From contig LBTZ01000009.1 in NCBI GenBank assembly GCA_000992325.1, positions 1 to 34,664 on the forward strand: a stretch of 34,664 nucleotides of DNA, read 5' to 3'. Source of the DNA: Parcubacteria group bacterium GW2011_GWD2_38_11. Lineage in GTDB: Bacteria > Patescibacteriota > Minisyncoccia > Moranbacterales > GWC2-37-73. Below the pieces are notes generated by a model. It worked only from the letters and a program-made list of their open reading frames with translations. It had not been told where the DNA came from and ran no database searches. The position numbers and the translations under genes were made by a program. Below, piece after piece: positions 9,141 through 17,520 of the stretch (the first letter of the stretch is position 1; the number at the start of each line of letters is the position of its first letter).

Positions 9141-9181
9141 ACTTTATGAACTTTAGGAACTTTCGAACTCGCGCTTGCGCG

Positions 9182-10132
9182 CTACCTCCACATATACGAT
9201 TCGAGTGTCCAATTAATTGCAGTGCGAATATCTTGCCAACGCTGAGGATCATCCAAGACAACCACAATAATACGATGTTTTGTGCTAGGATCAGAAACGG
9301 CCATCAACAGTGAATATCCAGCCATAGGAGTAAAGCCAGTTTTTCCACCGTGCACATTTGGAATCTGATCAAGTGCAAGATCGGTGTTTAAAATGGTGTG
9401 TTCAATTTTTCCATCCAATGAAGTCACGATTGAATTGTTTGGCATACGAAACATTTTCCAGATAGTGTCATAACGAAGTGAATATGCAGCGATGCGAGCA
9501 ATGTCATATGCAGAAGAATAACATTTGGCAGCAGCTTTTTCATCATCAAGATCAAGCCCTGAAGCTGTGCAAAATTTTGTGTCAACCAATCCTAATTCTT
9601 TGGCTTTTTTATTCATCAAATCAGCAAATTCTTCCTCTGTTCCTGAGATATGTTTTCCAAGTGCGAGTGCTGCATCATTTGCACTATTCATTAACATTGC
9701 TTGAAGCAAACTTTTGACACTGATTTTTTCGCCAAGCTTAAGACGCGGACTTATGCAATATCCGCTGCGAGGACAACCTATTTTTGTGAGTGATGCAATT
9801 TGCCGCTGAGTGCGTCCTTCATTGTAATGCAAAATCGTTCCCGTGTCTCCATCAATAACAACCGATGCGTGAGCACTGGACAAAACAAGGTCACTAACCC
9901 CCTCTTTGCGCACAGGTTGATATTGCGGATCATCCACCGCCTGCGCTTTTAACAATTTAATCGTCTCAGGTTTCTTTTCAGTTTCCACACCCTGAACCAA
10001 TCCTTGAATACTTTTATTTTCAGTTGAAAAATCAGCCTGCACTTGCCTTCCTCCTGCCCAACTTTCGTGAAAAAGCAAAAAGGAATTAAGTGGGAAAAAT
10101 ACGATCATTAAAATGGTTGCCCCTATACCCAT
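9182..10132 (-). CDS. D-alanyl-D-alanine carboxypeptidase (S11), shortened
   Basis: This penicillin-binding protein of peptidase family S11 trims the terminal D-Ala from peptidoglycan peptides outside the membrane. An N-terminal hydrophobic segment (about 3-21) should be a signal or anchor. The three active-site motifs are present: SLTK (114-117, nucleophile S114), SAN (150-152) and KTG (264-266, within HGGKTGFT). From the SxxK serine to the SxN serine there are only 36 residues, against 66 in E. coli PBP5. About 30 residues that usually follow SLTKIMTA are missing and SLTKI runs straight into a Cys-containing stretch. The frame is otherwise open. This may be a genuine minimal variant or a damaged gene. 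The start codon abuts the scpB stop (TAAATG), so the two are likely translationally coupled. Confidence 0.85.
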   Translation of the reverse strand: MGIGATILMIVFFPLNSFLLFHESWAGGRQVQADFSTENKSIQGLVQGVETEKKPETIKLLKAQAVDDPQYQPVRKEGVSDLVLSSAHASVVIDGDTGTILHYNEGRTQRQIASLTKIGCPRSGYCISPRLKLGEKISVKSLLQAMLMNSANDAALALGKHISGTEEEFADLMNKKAKELGLVDTKFCTASGLDLDDEKAAAKCYSSAYDIARIAAYSLRYDTIWKMFRMPNNSIVTSLDGKIEHTILNTDLALDQIPNVHGGKTGFTPMAGYSLLMAVSDPSTKHRIIVVVLDDPQRWQDIRTAINWTLESYMWR

Positions 10133-10678
10133 TTACTTTTCAATTATTGAATTAATTCTCTCATCTACTGAAAGTATACCATACTCTGGAAGATTTTTCA
10201 CGGATTCAATCCCCAACTTCTTAAGAAAATCAAATGTAATCGCATAAACATAGCCTCGAGAATCATTTGGGTTGTCACTTCGTTCAATAAGCCCCCTTAA
10301 AAGCAAGTTTCTGAGTGTATAGGCGCAATTAACACCCCTAATTGCCTCGATTTCCGTTTTCGAAATTGGACCGCGATAAGCAATTATTGAAACAACCTCC
10401 AGAGCAGCATTCGACAATGAATCTTGAAGCTCACTTTTGACCAATTTTTCAATAAACTCAGCATTTTCAGGATTAGAAACTAACTGAATCTCTTCACCTT
10501 TTACAAGGATCATTAACCCACTTTGCTCGTCACGATATTTTTCGAAAATAACAGCAAGGGCCTTCTCCAAATCCTCACTTTCAACTGACAAAATTTTTAT
10601 CAGTTTAGATTTTTTAATAGGTTCGCCACTTATAAAAAGAACACTTTCGATAACGGATGTTAGTTTATTTTTTTCCAT
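10133..10678 (-). CDS. scpB: Segregation and condensation protein ScpB
   Basis: ScpB is the winged-helix (kite) subunit that binds ScpA in the SMC-ScpAB condensin complex. The 181-residue protein shows the usual order: an N-terminal winged helix beginning IESVLFISGEPI (about 10-21), then a second one with the strongly conserved LSNAALEVVSIIAYRGPISKTEIEAIRGV region (split here as about 88-116) and a LLLRGLIERS motif. Length is typical. It follows scpA by 26 bases and precedes the carboxypeptidase gene with no gap, so scpA-scpB-dac probably form one operon. Confidence 0.94.
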   Translation of the reverse strand: MEKNKLTSVIESVLFISGEPIKKSKLIKILSVESEDLEKALAVIFEKYRDEQSGLMILVKGEEIQLVSNPENAEFIEKLVKSELQDSLSNAALEVVSIIAYRGPISKTEIEAIRGVNCAYTLRNLLLRGLIERSDNPNDSRGYVYAITFDFLKKLGIESVKNLPEYGILSVDERINSIIEK

Positions 10679-10704
10679 ATATTTAAAAAATTGATATTTT
10701 AAAT

Positions 10705-11415
10705 TTATTTACTGTCTATATGTTTAAGATTTATCTCTGAAAACAATTCCCCTTGCTCCACGTGGATGATTCGTTGCTTTACCAATTCGAGCATTGCAAG
10801 AAAAGAAACCACGATTTCAACCTTATCTTTTGCATTTGCAACAAGCTCGGAAAATGATGTTTGCACTCGATCCCTGAGAGTGTTTTGCAAATGAACAATT
10901 CTATCTTCCAAAGTCAAAACCTCTTTTACCATTTCCTCTTCCAATTTTTCTTGAACCGGAATTTCGCCCAACACCTTGGCAAAAGCTTTTTGCAAATCCC
11001 CTGCGACAATATTTTCTGGCGGATAAAAAAGTGTCGTCAAGCCCAAGAATCCTTCTCGCGCAAAACTTGCCTTTGGGGAATCAAAAATAGTAGCAATCTT
11101 TGCCGAAGCATCTTTAAATTTTTTATACTCCGCCAGCTGATATTCCAAATCCTTAATTTCTTCCTCTTCTTCTTCGGTAAATTCAAGCATTGGCAATAAT
11201 GCTTTGGATTTAATCAAGATAAGTCGCGATGCCACCGACAAAAAATCAGCCAGATGAGCAAGCGTGATGTCTCTGGCCTGAGTGATGTATTCCAGATATT
11301 GGTCTGCGATTTTTGCCAAACTAACACGAGTAATATCAAGTTTTTCTTGCTCTGTTAATTGCAAAAGCAAATCCAATGGACCTTCAAATTGTTCGAGCTT
11401 AATGTGATATGCCAT
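10705..11415 (-). CDS. scpA: Segregation and condensation protein ScpA
   Basis: ScpA is the kleisin that bridges the SMC heads and carries ScpB on chromosomal DNA. The hallmark N-terminus FEGPLDLLLQLTEQEKLDI is followed by ITQARDITLAHLADFLSVAS and the SRLILIKSKALLP segment. The C-terminal winged helix has VVSFLAMLELVKQRIIHVEQ. The best start is the ATG at 11415, which has a GGGA sequence six bases upstream and gives 236 residues. An in-frame TTG four codons earlier has no such support. The gene is immediately upstream of scpB. The acidic EEEEEE-like stretch around 83-90 is common in this family. Confidence 0.94.
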   Translation of the reverse strand: MAYHIKLEQFEGPLDLLLQLTEQEKLDITRVSLAKIADQYLEYITQARDITLAHLADFLSVASRLILIKSKALLPMLEFTEEEEEEIKDLEYQLAEYKKFKDASAKIATIFDSPKASFAREGFLGLTTLFYPPENIVAGDLQKAFAKVLGEIPVQEKLEEEMVKEVLTLEDRIVHLQNTLRDRVQTSFSELVANAKDKVEIVVSFLAMLELVKQRIIHVEQGELFSEINLKHIDSK

Positions 11416-11462
11416 AATAATTCCCAATCAATAACCAAAATATTTCAATTCTTATTTTTAAA

Positions 11463-12680
11463 TCAAGCTCTAGATAATTTTGCTGCGCATTTTATCTCAT
11501 CTTCGCTTTTATTATCCACCAGAGTAAAGGCTGGATACAATGCAAGCAAAATCACTAAGGCAAGAAATAAGAACATTGCTTTTACCGGAAAAACAACCAG
11601 CAGCATTGCAGAAACAGCTGTCGCAGCAATATAAGCGACACTTCGCGAGGTTCTGAAGAAACTTATGATGTCCATATCATCACCATCAATTCTCTTGTAA
11701 AAATAAGAGTCGCGCAATGTCTCTACCATCGCAGCACCTATTCTCGTCATAAAAAGCACCATCCCCCAAATAAAAACTGATGTGCTTGTCACGAAAAAAA
11801 TACTCAGTGTTGAAGTAGCCATCACAAACAAGGCAAAGATTATCATTTCTTTTTCTCCAATTTTTTTATCCGCAATTATCCCAACTGGATAATTGATCAA
11901 AATAAAAGGTATCAACATTATAGTAAAGATAACTCCAATCTGACTCCACGACATTCCCAAATCAAGCAGATACAGTGGAGTATACACTGTCATCAGTGCA
12001 TAAAAAAATTCCAACACAAACGACACCCAATATATGCGCATCAAGTTTTTGTTCACAAATATTTTTTTCACCAAATCCCTGATGGTTATATTCCCATTAA
12101 ATTTGTTATTGCCCCCACGTAATCCAACCAGGCCGATAACAAAAATTATCATACTGATAATCATCGACAAAAAGAAGAGTCCTGAATAATCATACGCCTC
12201 CAAAATATGAGTAGAAAGAATCGGCCCAAGCATAAAGCCAGCACTGATGATCATCAAATGAAGTCCTCGTATTCTGCCTGATTTTCTGTCTTCAGAATAA
12301 GATTCCATAATGATATCCAACACCACATACATCAAATAAGATGTGATGATGTTTATCATCAACAAGAATATTCCAAATATAGACGGCGGAACCATAATAA
12401 GCACTGCCATAGCAAAAATTTGCAAAAAGAACAGCAAGAAAAAAGTTGTTGATTTCCCCAGGCTCTTTATGAATTTATGCATATTCAAAAGACCAAGCAG
12501 TGAAACCACATACGCCAAGAAATAAAAAACACTCACATTCTCGCTACCCAAAGACAATTTGAAATAAGACGATTCAACGTAAACGAGAAGTGATTGAGAA
12601 AAACCGAGCAAAAAAGAAACAAATGTTATCAATTTCAATTTACCATCATTAAGCTTTTCCTTGTGTTTTTTATTTGCCAT
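11463..12680 (-). CDS. MFS transporter
   Basis: This protein of about 405 residues has about twelve hydrophobic segments in two halves with a central cytoplasmic loop (around residues 195-210), the layout of the major facilitator superfamily. A motif-A-like sequence follows TM2 only weakly; IIADKKIGEKEMI in the second half is the clearer counterpart. No substrate can be assigned; drug or sugar efflux-type members look most similar in layout. I prefer the ATG at 12680. The alternative ATG at 12695 lies inside the stem of the palindrome at 12690-12726, while the 12680 start has the same GGGGCAAGAAATA lead as eno. It lies between scpA and aspS on the same strand. Confidence 0.8.
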   Translation of the reverse strand: MANKKHKEKLNDGKLKLITFVSFLLGFSQSLLVYVESSYFKLSLGSENVSVFYFLAYVVSLLGLLNMHKFIKSLGKSTTFFLLFFLQIFAMAVLIMVPPSIFGIFLLMINIITSYLMYVVLDIIMESYSEDRKSGRIRGLHLMIISAGFMLGPILSTHILEAYDYSGLFFLSMIISMIIFVIGLVGLRGGNNKFNGNITIRDLVKKIFVNKNLMRIYWVSFVLEFFYALMTVYTPLYLLDLGMSWSQIGVIFTIMLIPFILINYPVGIIADKKIGEKEMIIFALFVMATSTLSIFFVTSTSVFIWGMVLFMTRIGAAMVETLRDSYFYKRIDGDDMDIISFFRTSRSVAYIAATAVSAMLLVVFPVKAMFLFLALVILLALYPAFTLVDNKSEDEIKCAAKLSRA

Positions 12681-12689
12681 TATTTCTTG

Positions 12690-12726
12690 CCCCATTAAAT
12701 TCGCCTCTGACGAGCACTTAACGGGG
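12690..12726. repeat. 37-bp palindrome upstream of MFS gene, copy 2
   Basis: The palindrome runs CCCCATTAAAT...ACTTAACGGGG and matches the copy at 5986-6023 along its whole length with scattered changes. Several changes keep the pairing potential of the stem. The shared block extends 11 bases past the GGGG foot towards the minus-strand start codon. The element occupies most of the aspS-MFS intergenic region. Confidence 0.6.
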
Positions 12727-12760
12727 ATAAATATTTGTTTTTTGTTTAATGAAGAATGAT

Positions 12761-14176
12761 TTATATTACTTTTTTCTTTTTCGTGACAATTTTAATGCCA
12801 GCTTCAGTAAGTTGTTTTTCATCCAAAACACTTGGAGCTTCCATCATCGGATCTTCAGCTTCTCCTGTCTTGGCAAAAGCAATGACTTCTCGAATATTTG
12901 GCTCATTCTGAAGAATCATTACCAATCTGTCAACACCAGGTGCAATTCCTCCGTGTGGAGGTGCTCCATATTTAAATGCTTCTAACATATGACCATAATC
13001 TCTTTGCACATTTTCTTCAGAAATTCCCATAATCTCCAGAACCTTGCGAAGTGCTTTCGGTTCGTGATTCCTAATACTTCCACCACCCGCCTCATAGCCA
13101 TTAAGAACAACATCGTATTGGGTCGTAAGAATATCTCCAATATTTTTCTTATTCATCAAATCTTCCATAAATTCAGGTTTCGGACGAGAAAACGGATTAT
13201 GTGTAAATGTCCAACCGGTTGATGATTCTTCATCTTTTTCAAAAAATGGAAAGTCTACCACCCAACAAAATGCGAGCAGATTTGGATCATTTTTGTCTTC
13301 TCGAATGTCTGGCTTATCATTGCCGTATTTCTCCATCGATTCCTTATATGAAAAACGTGGAAAAGGAATTTCTTGAATTCTTTTTTCTGGAAATTGAGTT
13401 TGCACAAGTTCAATAAGCATTTTTTCAACAATATTCATCACATCCTCTTGCTCAACAAAACTCATTTCCATATCCAATTGAGTGAATTCCGGTTGTCTGT
13501 CCCCGCGAGTGTCTTCATCACGAAAACATCTGGCAATTTGAAAATATTTTTCAATTCCAGCAACCATCAACAACTGTTTATATTGTTGGGGTGATTGCGG
13601 AAGAGCATAAAACTTTCCCTTATATATTCTGGATGGAACCACATAATCCCTTGATCCTTCTGCAGTGGTTTTTCCAAGGATAGGAGTTTCAACTTCAATA
13701 AATCCTTGATTGCCAAGAAAATCTCTAAAGAATTTTACAACTTTGTATCTGGTCAAGATGTTATTCCTCATTCTTTCCGATCTAAGATCCAAATAACGAT
13801 ATTTTAATCTAATTTTTTCATCAACATCCTTGGTGTCTTTGGCAATTTCAAATGGCGTAGTTTTTGCCTCATTCAAAATATTTATCAAAGTAACTTCCAA
13901 TTCTACTCCACCAGTTGGCGAATCTTCTTTTCTAGCGCTCACTGGGCGCTCCTTAACCAAGCCTTCCATTTCAATCACAAATTCACTGCGCAGTCTCTTG
14001 GCGTTATCATGAGCCTCCATATGATCAGGGATGACAACGGTCTGGATAATTCCACTACGGTCACGCAAATCAATAAAAATCAATTTGCCATGATCACGAC
14101 GAATATGAACCCAACCCTGAAGCTTAACAGTTTTTCCAATAAATTTAGGAGTGTCAACAATATTTGTTCTTTGCAT
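12761..14176 (-). CDS. aspS: Aspartyl-tRNA synthetase lacking the GAD domain
   Basis: AspRS charges tRNA-Asp. The N-terminal OB-fold anticodon-binding domain (GWVHIRRDHGKLIFIDLRD) is of bacterial type. The class II catalytic core shows motif 2 (FRDEDTRGDRQPEFTQLD) and motif 3 (GIAPGVDRLVMIL). Bacterial AspRS has about 590 residues because a GAD domain of over 100 residues is inserted between YGSDKPD and the LLAFxWVVDFP stretch. Here YGNDKPD is followed by only about 11 residues before LLAFCWVVDFP, so the GAD domain is absent and the protein has 471 residues. I chose the ATG at 14176 because the N-terminus then matches the family. A start 11 codons earlier would overlap the upstream gene. Whether it also charges tRNA-Asn cannot be read from the sequence. 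Confidence 0.94.
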   Translation of the reverse strand: MQRTNIVDTPKFIGKTVKLQGWVHIRRDHGKLIFIDLRDRSGIIQTVVIPDHMEAHDNAKRLRSEFVIEMEGLVKERPVSARKEDSPTGGVELEVTLINILNEAKTTPFEIAKDTKDVDEKIRLKYRYLDLRSERMRNNILTRYKVVKFFRDFLGNQGFIEVETPILGKTTAEGSRDYVVPSRIYKGKFYALPQSPQQYKQLLMVAGIEKYFQIARCFRDEDTRGDRQPEFTQLDMEMSFVEQEDVMNIVEKMLIELVQTQFPEKRIQEIPFPRFSYKESMEKYGNDKPDIREDKNDPNLLAFCWVVDFPFFEKDEESSTGWTFTHNPFSRPKPEFMEDLMNKKNIGDILTTQYDVVLNGYEAGGGSIRNHEPKALRKVLEIMGISEENVQRDYGHMLEAFKYGAPPHGGIAPGVDRLVMILQNEPNIREVIAFAKTGEAEDPMMEAPSVLDEKQLTEAGIKIVTKKKKVI

Positions 14177-14192
14177 ATATTTTAAAATTAAA

Positions 14193-14990
14193 TTAACCCA
14201 ACAATTCACTCACTCGCCGGGCAAGATCACTGGGAACCAATCGTGTTTTTTCATAAAAATCACTGACACCCATATCTCGCACCGGCTGAATATCTTCCTC
14301 AATTAATGATGCTGATATCACAATTATAGGAATATTTTTGGTTTTATCATCCAACTTAAGACGTTTAATGATTTCCTCTCCACCCATCGCAGGCATAGTC
14401 ATATCAGTGATAATCAAATCATATTGGTTTTCAGTTGCAAGTTTACTACCCCAAGCACCATTTTTGGCATATTCAAGACAAAAACCATCACTTTCCAATT
14501 TTTTGCCAAACATTTCCAGGAAAACTTCCTCATCCTCAATAAAAAGAATTTTTTTGCCAACACATTTATTATCAATATTTTCACCGCCTGAGCGCTCCTT
14601 ATTTTTCTTTTGCTCGCTATATTCATTCAAAAGTCTTTGCACCTCAGCCACAAGCTCAGAAGGGCTATATTGCGTCTTTCCTATAAAATCATTGGCACCA
14701 TTTTCCCTGGCCTCTTTTTCATTATCAGTCTTATTAAGATTGCTCAATATGATTATTTTCAAATCACTGCTATATTGCGTATTGCTGCGAAGCTCCTTTA
14801 ACACGTCCATTCCGCTCATTTCGGGCAACACCATATCCAAAAGAATAAGGTCGAATTTATCCTCAAGGGCAAATTTTAAAACTTCTTTTCCCGTAACAGC
14901 ATTAACAACTTCAAATCCAGCTGATTCGAATTTTTTTTGATATATTTCAGCGATCATTGGATCGTCCTCAACAAGCATTATTTTGGTCAT
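14193..14990 (-). CDS. Response regulator with two receiver domains
   Basis: Two CheY-like receiver domains are joined by a short charged linker (about 123-145). The first has the acidic pair E8-D9-D10, phosphoacceptor D52 (LILLDMVLPEMSG), a Ser in IILSN at 83 and Lys at 105. The second has the acidic cluster near 152-154, phosphoacceptor D196 (LIITDMTMPAMGG), and a conserved IVISAS and Lys. There is no DNA-binding or enzymatic output domain, so it would act by protein contact or as a phosphate relay. The only histidine kinase in the window lies 6 kb away, at 20688-22403; pairing is possible but unproven. The stop is 16 bases from the aspS start. Confidence 0.9.
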   Translation of the reverse strand: MTKIMLVEDDPMIAEIYQKKFESAGFEVVNAVTGKEVLKFALEDKFDLILLDMVLPEMSGMDVLKELRSNTQYSSDLKIIILSNLNKTDNEKEARENGANDFIGKTQYSPSELVAEVQRLLNEYSEQKKNKERSGGENIDNKCVGKKILFIEDEEVFLEMFGKKLESDGFCLEYAKNGAWGSKLATENQYDLIITDMTMPAMGGEEIIKRLKLDDKTKNIPIIVISASLIEEDIQPVRDMGVSDFYEKTRLVPSDLARRVSELLG

Positions 14991-15049
14991 AAATTAAGCT
15001 TTTTTGTTATTTTTACTGCTTTTTAGTATTTAAAGTATAGCGAATTCAA

Positions 15050-15236
15050 AGGAAAAAAGCAATACATTGGGTTAAATAATTTTCAATTTTCAATTCACAA
15101 TTTTCATTAAATTTTCAATTTCTTAATTTTCAAACTTGAATTCGAATTTGGTCATTGTATCATTGGGATTTTATTGGAAATTGGAAATTGATCATTGGAA
15201 ATTTGGAAGCCCAATAGACACTTCGATTAAAAATTT
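15050..15236. repeat. AT-rich spacer of TTTTCAATT / ATTGGAAATT words
   Basis: Words of the form ATTTTCAATT recur on the left (15078-15130) and their near-complements TTGGAAATTGG recur on the right (15175-15210), so the region can fold into a long imperfect hairpin. It separates the response regulator gene from ispH. I see no coding sequence. A T-rich hairpin-type terminator is not evident. Confidence 0.4.
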
Positions 15237-16109
15237 TCATATGTTCTTAATTTCCCGCATAACTTCTTCTATTATCCATCCCGGTGTGCTTGCTCCTGCT
15301 GTTACTGCCACTTTTTTGCAATCAGCAAACCATTTTTTTTCAATTTCCGAAGCTCGCTGAACAAAATATGACGATTCATTAACGCGCTTGGCGATTTCCC
15401 AAAGACGCTTTGAATTGGCACTTTCTGGCGATCCAATAACAATAACAACATTGTTTTCTTGCGCCAATTGTTTTATCTCGGTTTGACGATGATGCGTTGT
15501 CAAACAAATAGAATCAACAACTTCTGCATTTGGATATTTTTGTGAAATTTGAGCAGCCGCTCTGTCAACAAATTCCTGATCTTGCGTGGTTTGTGAAATA
15601 ACAGCAATTTTTTTTGTATGATCAACATCGAAACCACACAAATCTTCATCCGTTTCAATAAAAATAGCTCTTTTATTTGCCCACTCAAAAATGCCTTTTA
15701 CTTCTTTATGATTTTTTTCACCAATAATCACAATTTGAGCATCTCTATCAAAAAATGCCTTTGCCAACCTTTGCACTTTGACCACTCGCGGACAGGTCGT
15801 ATCCACCAAATCAACCTTGTATTTTTTAGCAAGCTCATAAATCTGAGGACCAATACCGTGAGCCGTAATCACCAACGTTCCAACTTCCTTCTTTATTTTT
15901 TCAAAAAAATCCTCCAGCGGACCTTCAACGTGCACTTTTTGAATCCCCATTTTTTCAATCTTTTCCACCACATCCTCATTATGAACAAGTGAACCCAACA
16001 CAAAAATAGGCCTTTTTACTTTTGGGTCCTTGGCAATTTTTTCCACAATGTCATATGCCCGTTCCACTCCCTCGCAAAAACCAGCATATTGGCTGAGTGT
16101 AATCTCCAT
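15237..16109 (-). CDS. ispH: HMBPP reductase IspH (LytB)
   Basis: IspH is the [4Fe-4S] enzyme that reduces HMBPP to IPP and DMAPP in the last step of the MEP isoprenoid pathway. All three cluster ligands are visible: C12 (AGFCEGVERA), C106 (DTTCPRVVKVQ) and C202 (SICLTTHHRQ). The substrate-binding residues are H43 (LVHNEDVV), H84 (AHGIGP), H134 and E136 (NHKEVKG), and the SANSKRL stretch near 232. Length (290) is normal for short bacterial IspH. The ATG at 16109 starts directly before the FCEGV motif. Isoprenoid precursors are needed for the undecaprenyl carrier used by MraY. No other MEP-pathway gene is in the window. Confidence 0.95.
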   Translation of the reverse strand: MEITLSQYAGFCEGVERAYDIVEKIAKDPKVKRPIFVLGSLVHNEDVVEKIEKMGIQKVHVEGPLEDFFEKIKKEVGTLVITAHGIGPQIYELAKKYKVDLVDTTCPRVVKVQRLAKAFFDRDAQIVIIGEKNHKEVKGIFEWANKRAIFIETDEDLCGFDVDHTKKIAVISQTTQDQEFVDRAAAQISQKYPNAEVVDSICLTTHHRQTEIKQLAQENNVVIVIGSPESANSKRLWEIAKRVNESSYFVQRASEIEKKWFADCKKVAVTAGASTPGWIIEEVMREIKNI

Positions 16110-16154
16110 AAGGTCTACGAACTTACACTGAATTAACTTACTCTATTATGCCGT

Positions 16155-16223
16155 GTCATTCCCGTGAAAACGGGAATCTAGGACCAAGCAATGCTCTGGA
16201 TCCCCAGTCAAGCTGAGGATGAC
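16155..16223. repeat. REP/MITE-like palindromic element
   Basis: The 69-bp element begins GTCATTCCCG and ends GAGGATGAC, so its ends are inverted copies of GTCAT. It contains a strong internal hairpin, ATTCCCG/CGGGAAT (16158-16164 and 16171-16177). The GTCATTCCCGxGAAAxCGGGAAT pattern is a widespread bacterial intergenic repeat type. A partial version lies in the terminator at 17589-17646. It fills the gap between proS and ispH. Confidence 0.6.
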
Positions 16224-16271
16224 AAGATAACACAAAAAATCCAACACTACAAGGCAATGAATTTTTTAAAA

Positions 16272-17513
16272 CTATTTTTTCAATAATTGCAGAAATTCCT
16301 CAACTGTCATAATTTTGCTTTCACTTTCATTTCTTTTTTTAACTTCAATCCCGCCAGCAGCTAAAGATTTTTTGCTGATAACTGCGCGATATGGGATTCC
16401 AATCAAGTCAGAGTCTGCAAATTTTTGTCCAGCTTGCGCCTCGCGATCATCGAACAAAACTTCAATGCCATTTTTCAAGAGCTGCGCATAAATTTTTTCC
16501 GCTTCCCCATCCTCGCCCAAGTTCAAAAGATGCACAGAAAATGGCGCGATGTTTTCCGGCCACACCAAACCTTTATCATCAGCAAACAGTTCTGCAATTA
16601 CTCCCATCAAGCGACTAACGCCAATGCCATAACATCCCATAATTATTGACTGCTTCTCACCTTTTTCATCACTATAAAATAATTCGAGGGCATCGGTATA
16701 TTTACTTTCCAAGTGAAAAGTATTGCCAACTTCAACACCCTTTTTTTCCACCAAATCTTCGCGCTTAAGTCCAAGCTTTTCAAGATTTTCATCTGTGAAT
16801 ATCTCATCATTGATTGCAACTCGCTTTTTCTCATCAACATATATCTTGTCTTCACCAACATCACTCAAGGTTTGAAATTCATCACTAAAGCGTGGAGTGA
16901 AAATTCCACCATCGGCATAAGTTCTATAAGTGATTTCCCCCAATCCCAATCTGTCATACACTCGAAAATATGCTTTCACAATTTTTTCATATTCCTCGTT
17001 ATGCTGCTTTTGATCACGAGAAAAAGTGTACATATCTTTCATTAAAAATTCGCGACCACGCAAAAGTCCACTTTTGGCACGTTTCTCATTTCTAAATTTA
17101 TTTTGAATTTGATACACCGCAAAAGGCATATCTTTATATGAACCCAAATAGTTACTAACCGCATCAACGATTGGTTCTTCGTGGGTTAGTCCCACTCCAA
17201 GTTCTGTGCCATTTACAAGCTTGGTTTTAAACCAATTGTCCACCTTAGCATCATCCCAACGATCAGTTTTTTCCCAAATTTCCTTAGGCTGAAGTGTTGT
17301 CATCATCAATTCCTGACCACCAACACCATTCATTTCTTCGCGAACAATTTTTTTAATATTTTCAAGAACTCTAAGCCCCAACGGCATGTATGCATACACG
17401 CCAGCCATTTCCTTATGAATAAAACCAGCTCGAATCAACAGCTGCGCATTCTTCGCAACTTCATCAGATGGCGCCTCTTTTTTAGTTTTAGTGAAAAGTT
17501 GTGATTGTTTCAT
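16272..17513 (-). CDS. proS: Prolyl-tRNA synthetase without editing domain
   Basis: ProRS charges tRNA-Pro. The 413-residue class II enzyme shows the N-terminal AGVYAYMPLGLRV segment, motif 2 (FRNEKRAKSGLLRGREFLMKD, given in two parts around 137-157), motif 3 (GCYGIGVSRLMGVIAE) and a C-terminal HGTP anticodon-binding domain (from about 325). Typical bacterial ProRS has about 570 residues because a YbaK-like INS domain, which clears Ala-tRNA-Pro, sits between motifs 2 and 3. Here a short connector (about 215-250) replaces it, so cis editing should be absent. The ATG at 17513 gives the expected MKQSQLF start. It is flanked by the REP-like element on one side and by repeated AT words on the other. 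Confidence 0.95.
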   Translation of the reverse strand: MKQSQLFTKTKKEAPSDEVAKNAQLLIRAGFIHKEMAGVYAYMPLGLRVLENIKKIVREEMNGVGGQELMMTTLQPKEIWEKTDRWDDAKVDNWFKTKLVNGTELGVGLTHEEPIVDAVSNYLGSYKDMPFAVYQIQNKFRNEKRAKSGLLRGREFLMKDMYTFSRDQKQHNEEYEKIVKAYFRVYDRLGLGEITYRTYADGGIFTPRFSDEFQTLSDVGEDKIYVDEKKRVAINDEIFTDENLEKLGLKREDLVEKKGVEVGNTFHLESKYTDALELFYSDEKGEKQSIIMGCYGIGVSRLMGVIAELFADDKGLVWPENIAPFSVHLLNLGEDGEAEKIYAQLLKNGIEVLFDDREAQAGQKFADSDLIGIPYRAVISKKSLAAGGIEVKKRNESESKIMTVEEFLQLLKK

Positions 17514-17520
17514 AAATAAT

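Noticed and set aside
14338-14940. A 200-codon open frame on the plus strand
   Set aside because: It lies wholly opposite the double-receiver gene, whose motifs are unambiguous; the frame is a by-product of AT-rich codon usage.
16155-16223. Rho-independent terminator for proS
   Set aside because: The hairpins are strong but no T-run follows on the minus strand; the sequence fits a dispersed REP-like repeat better.
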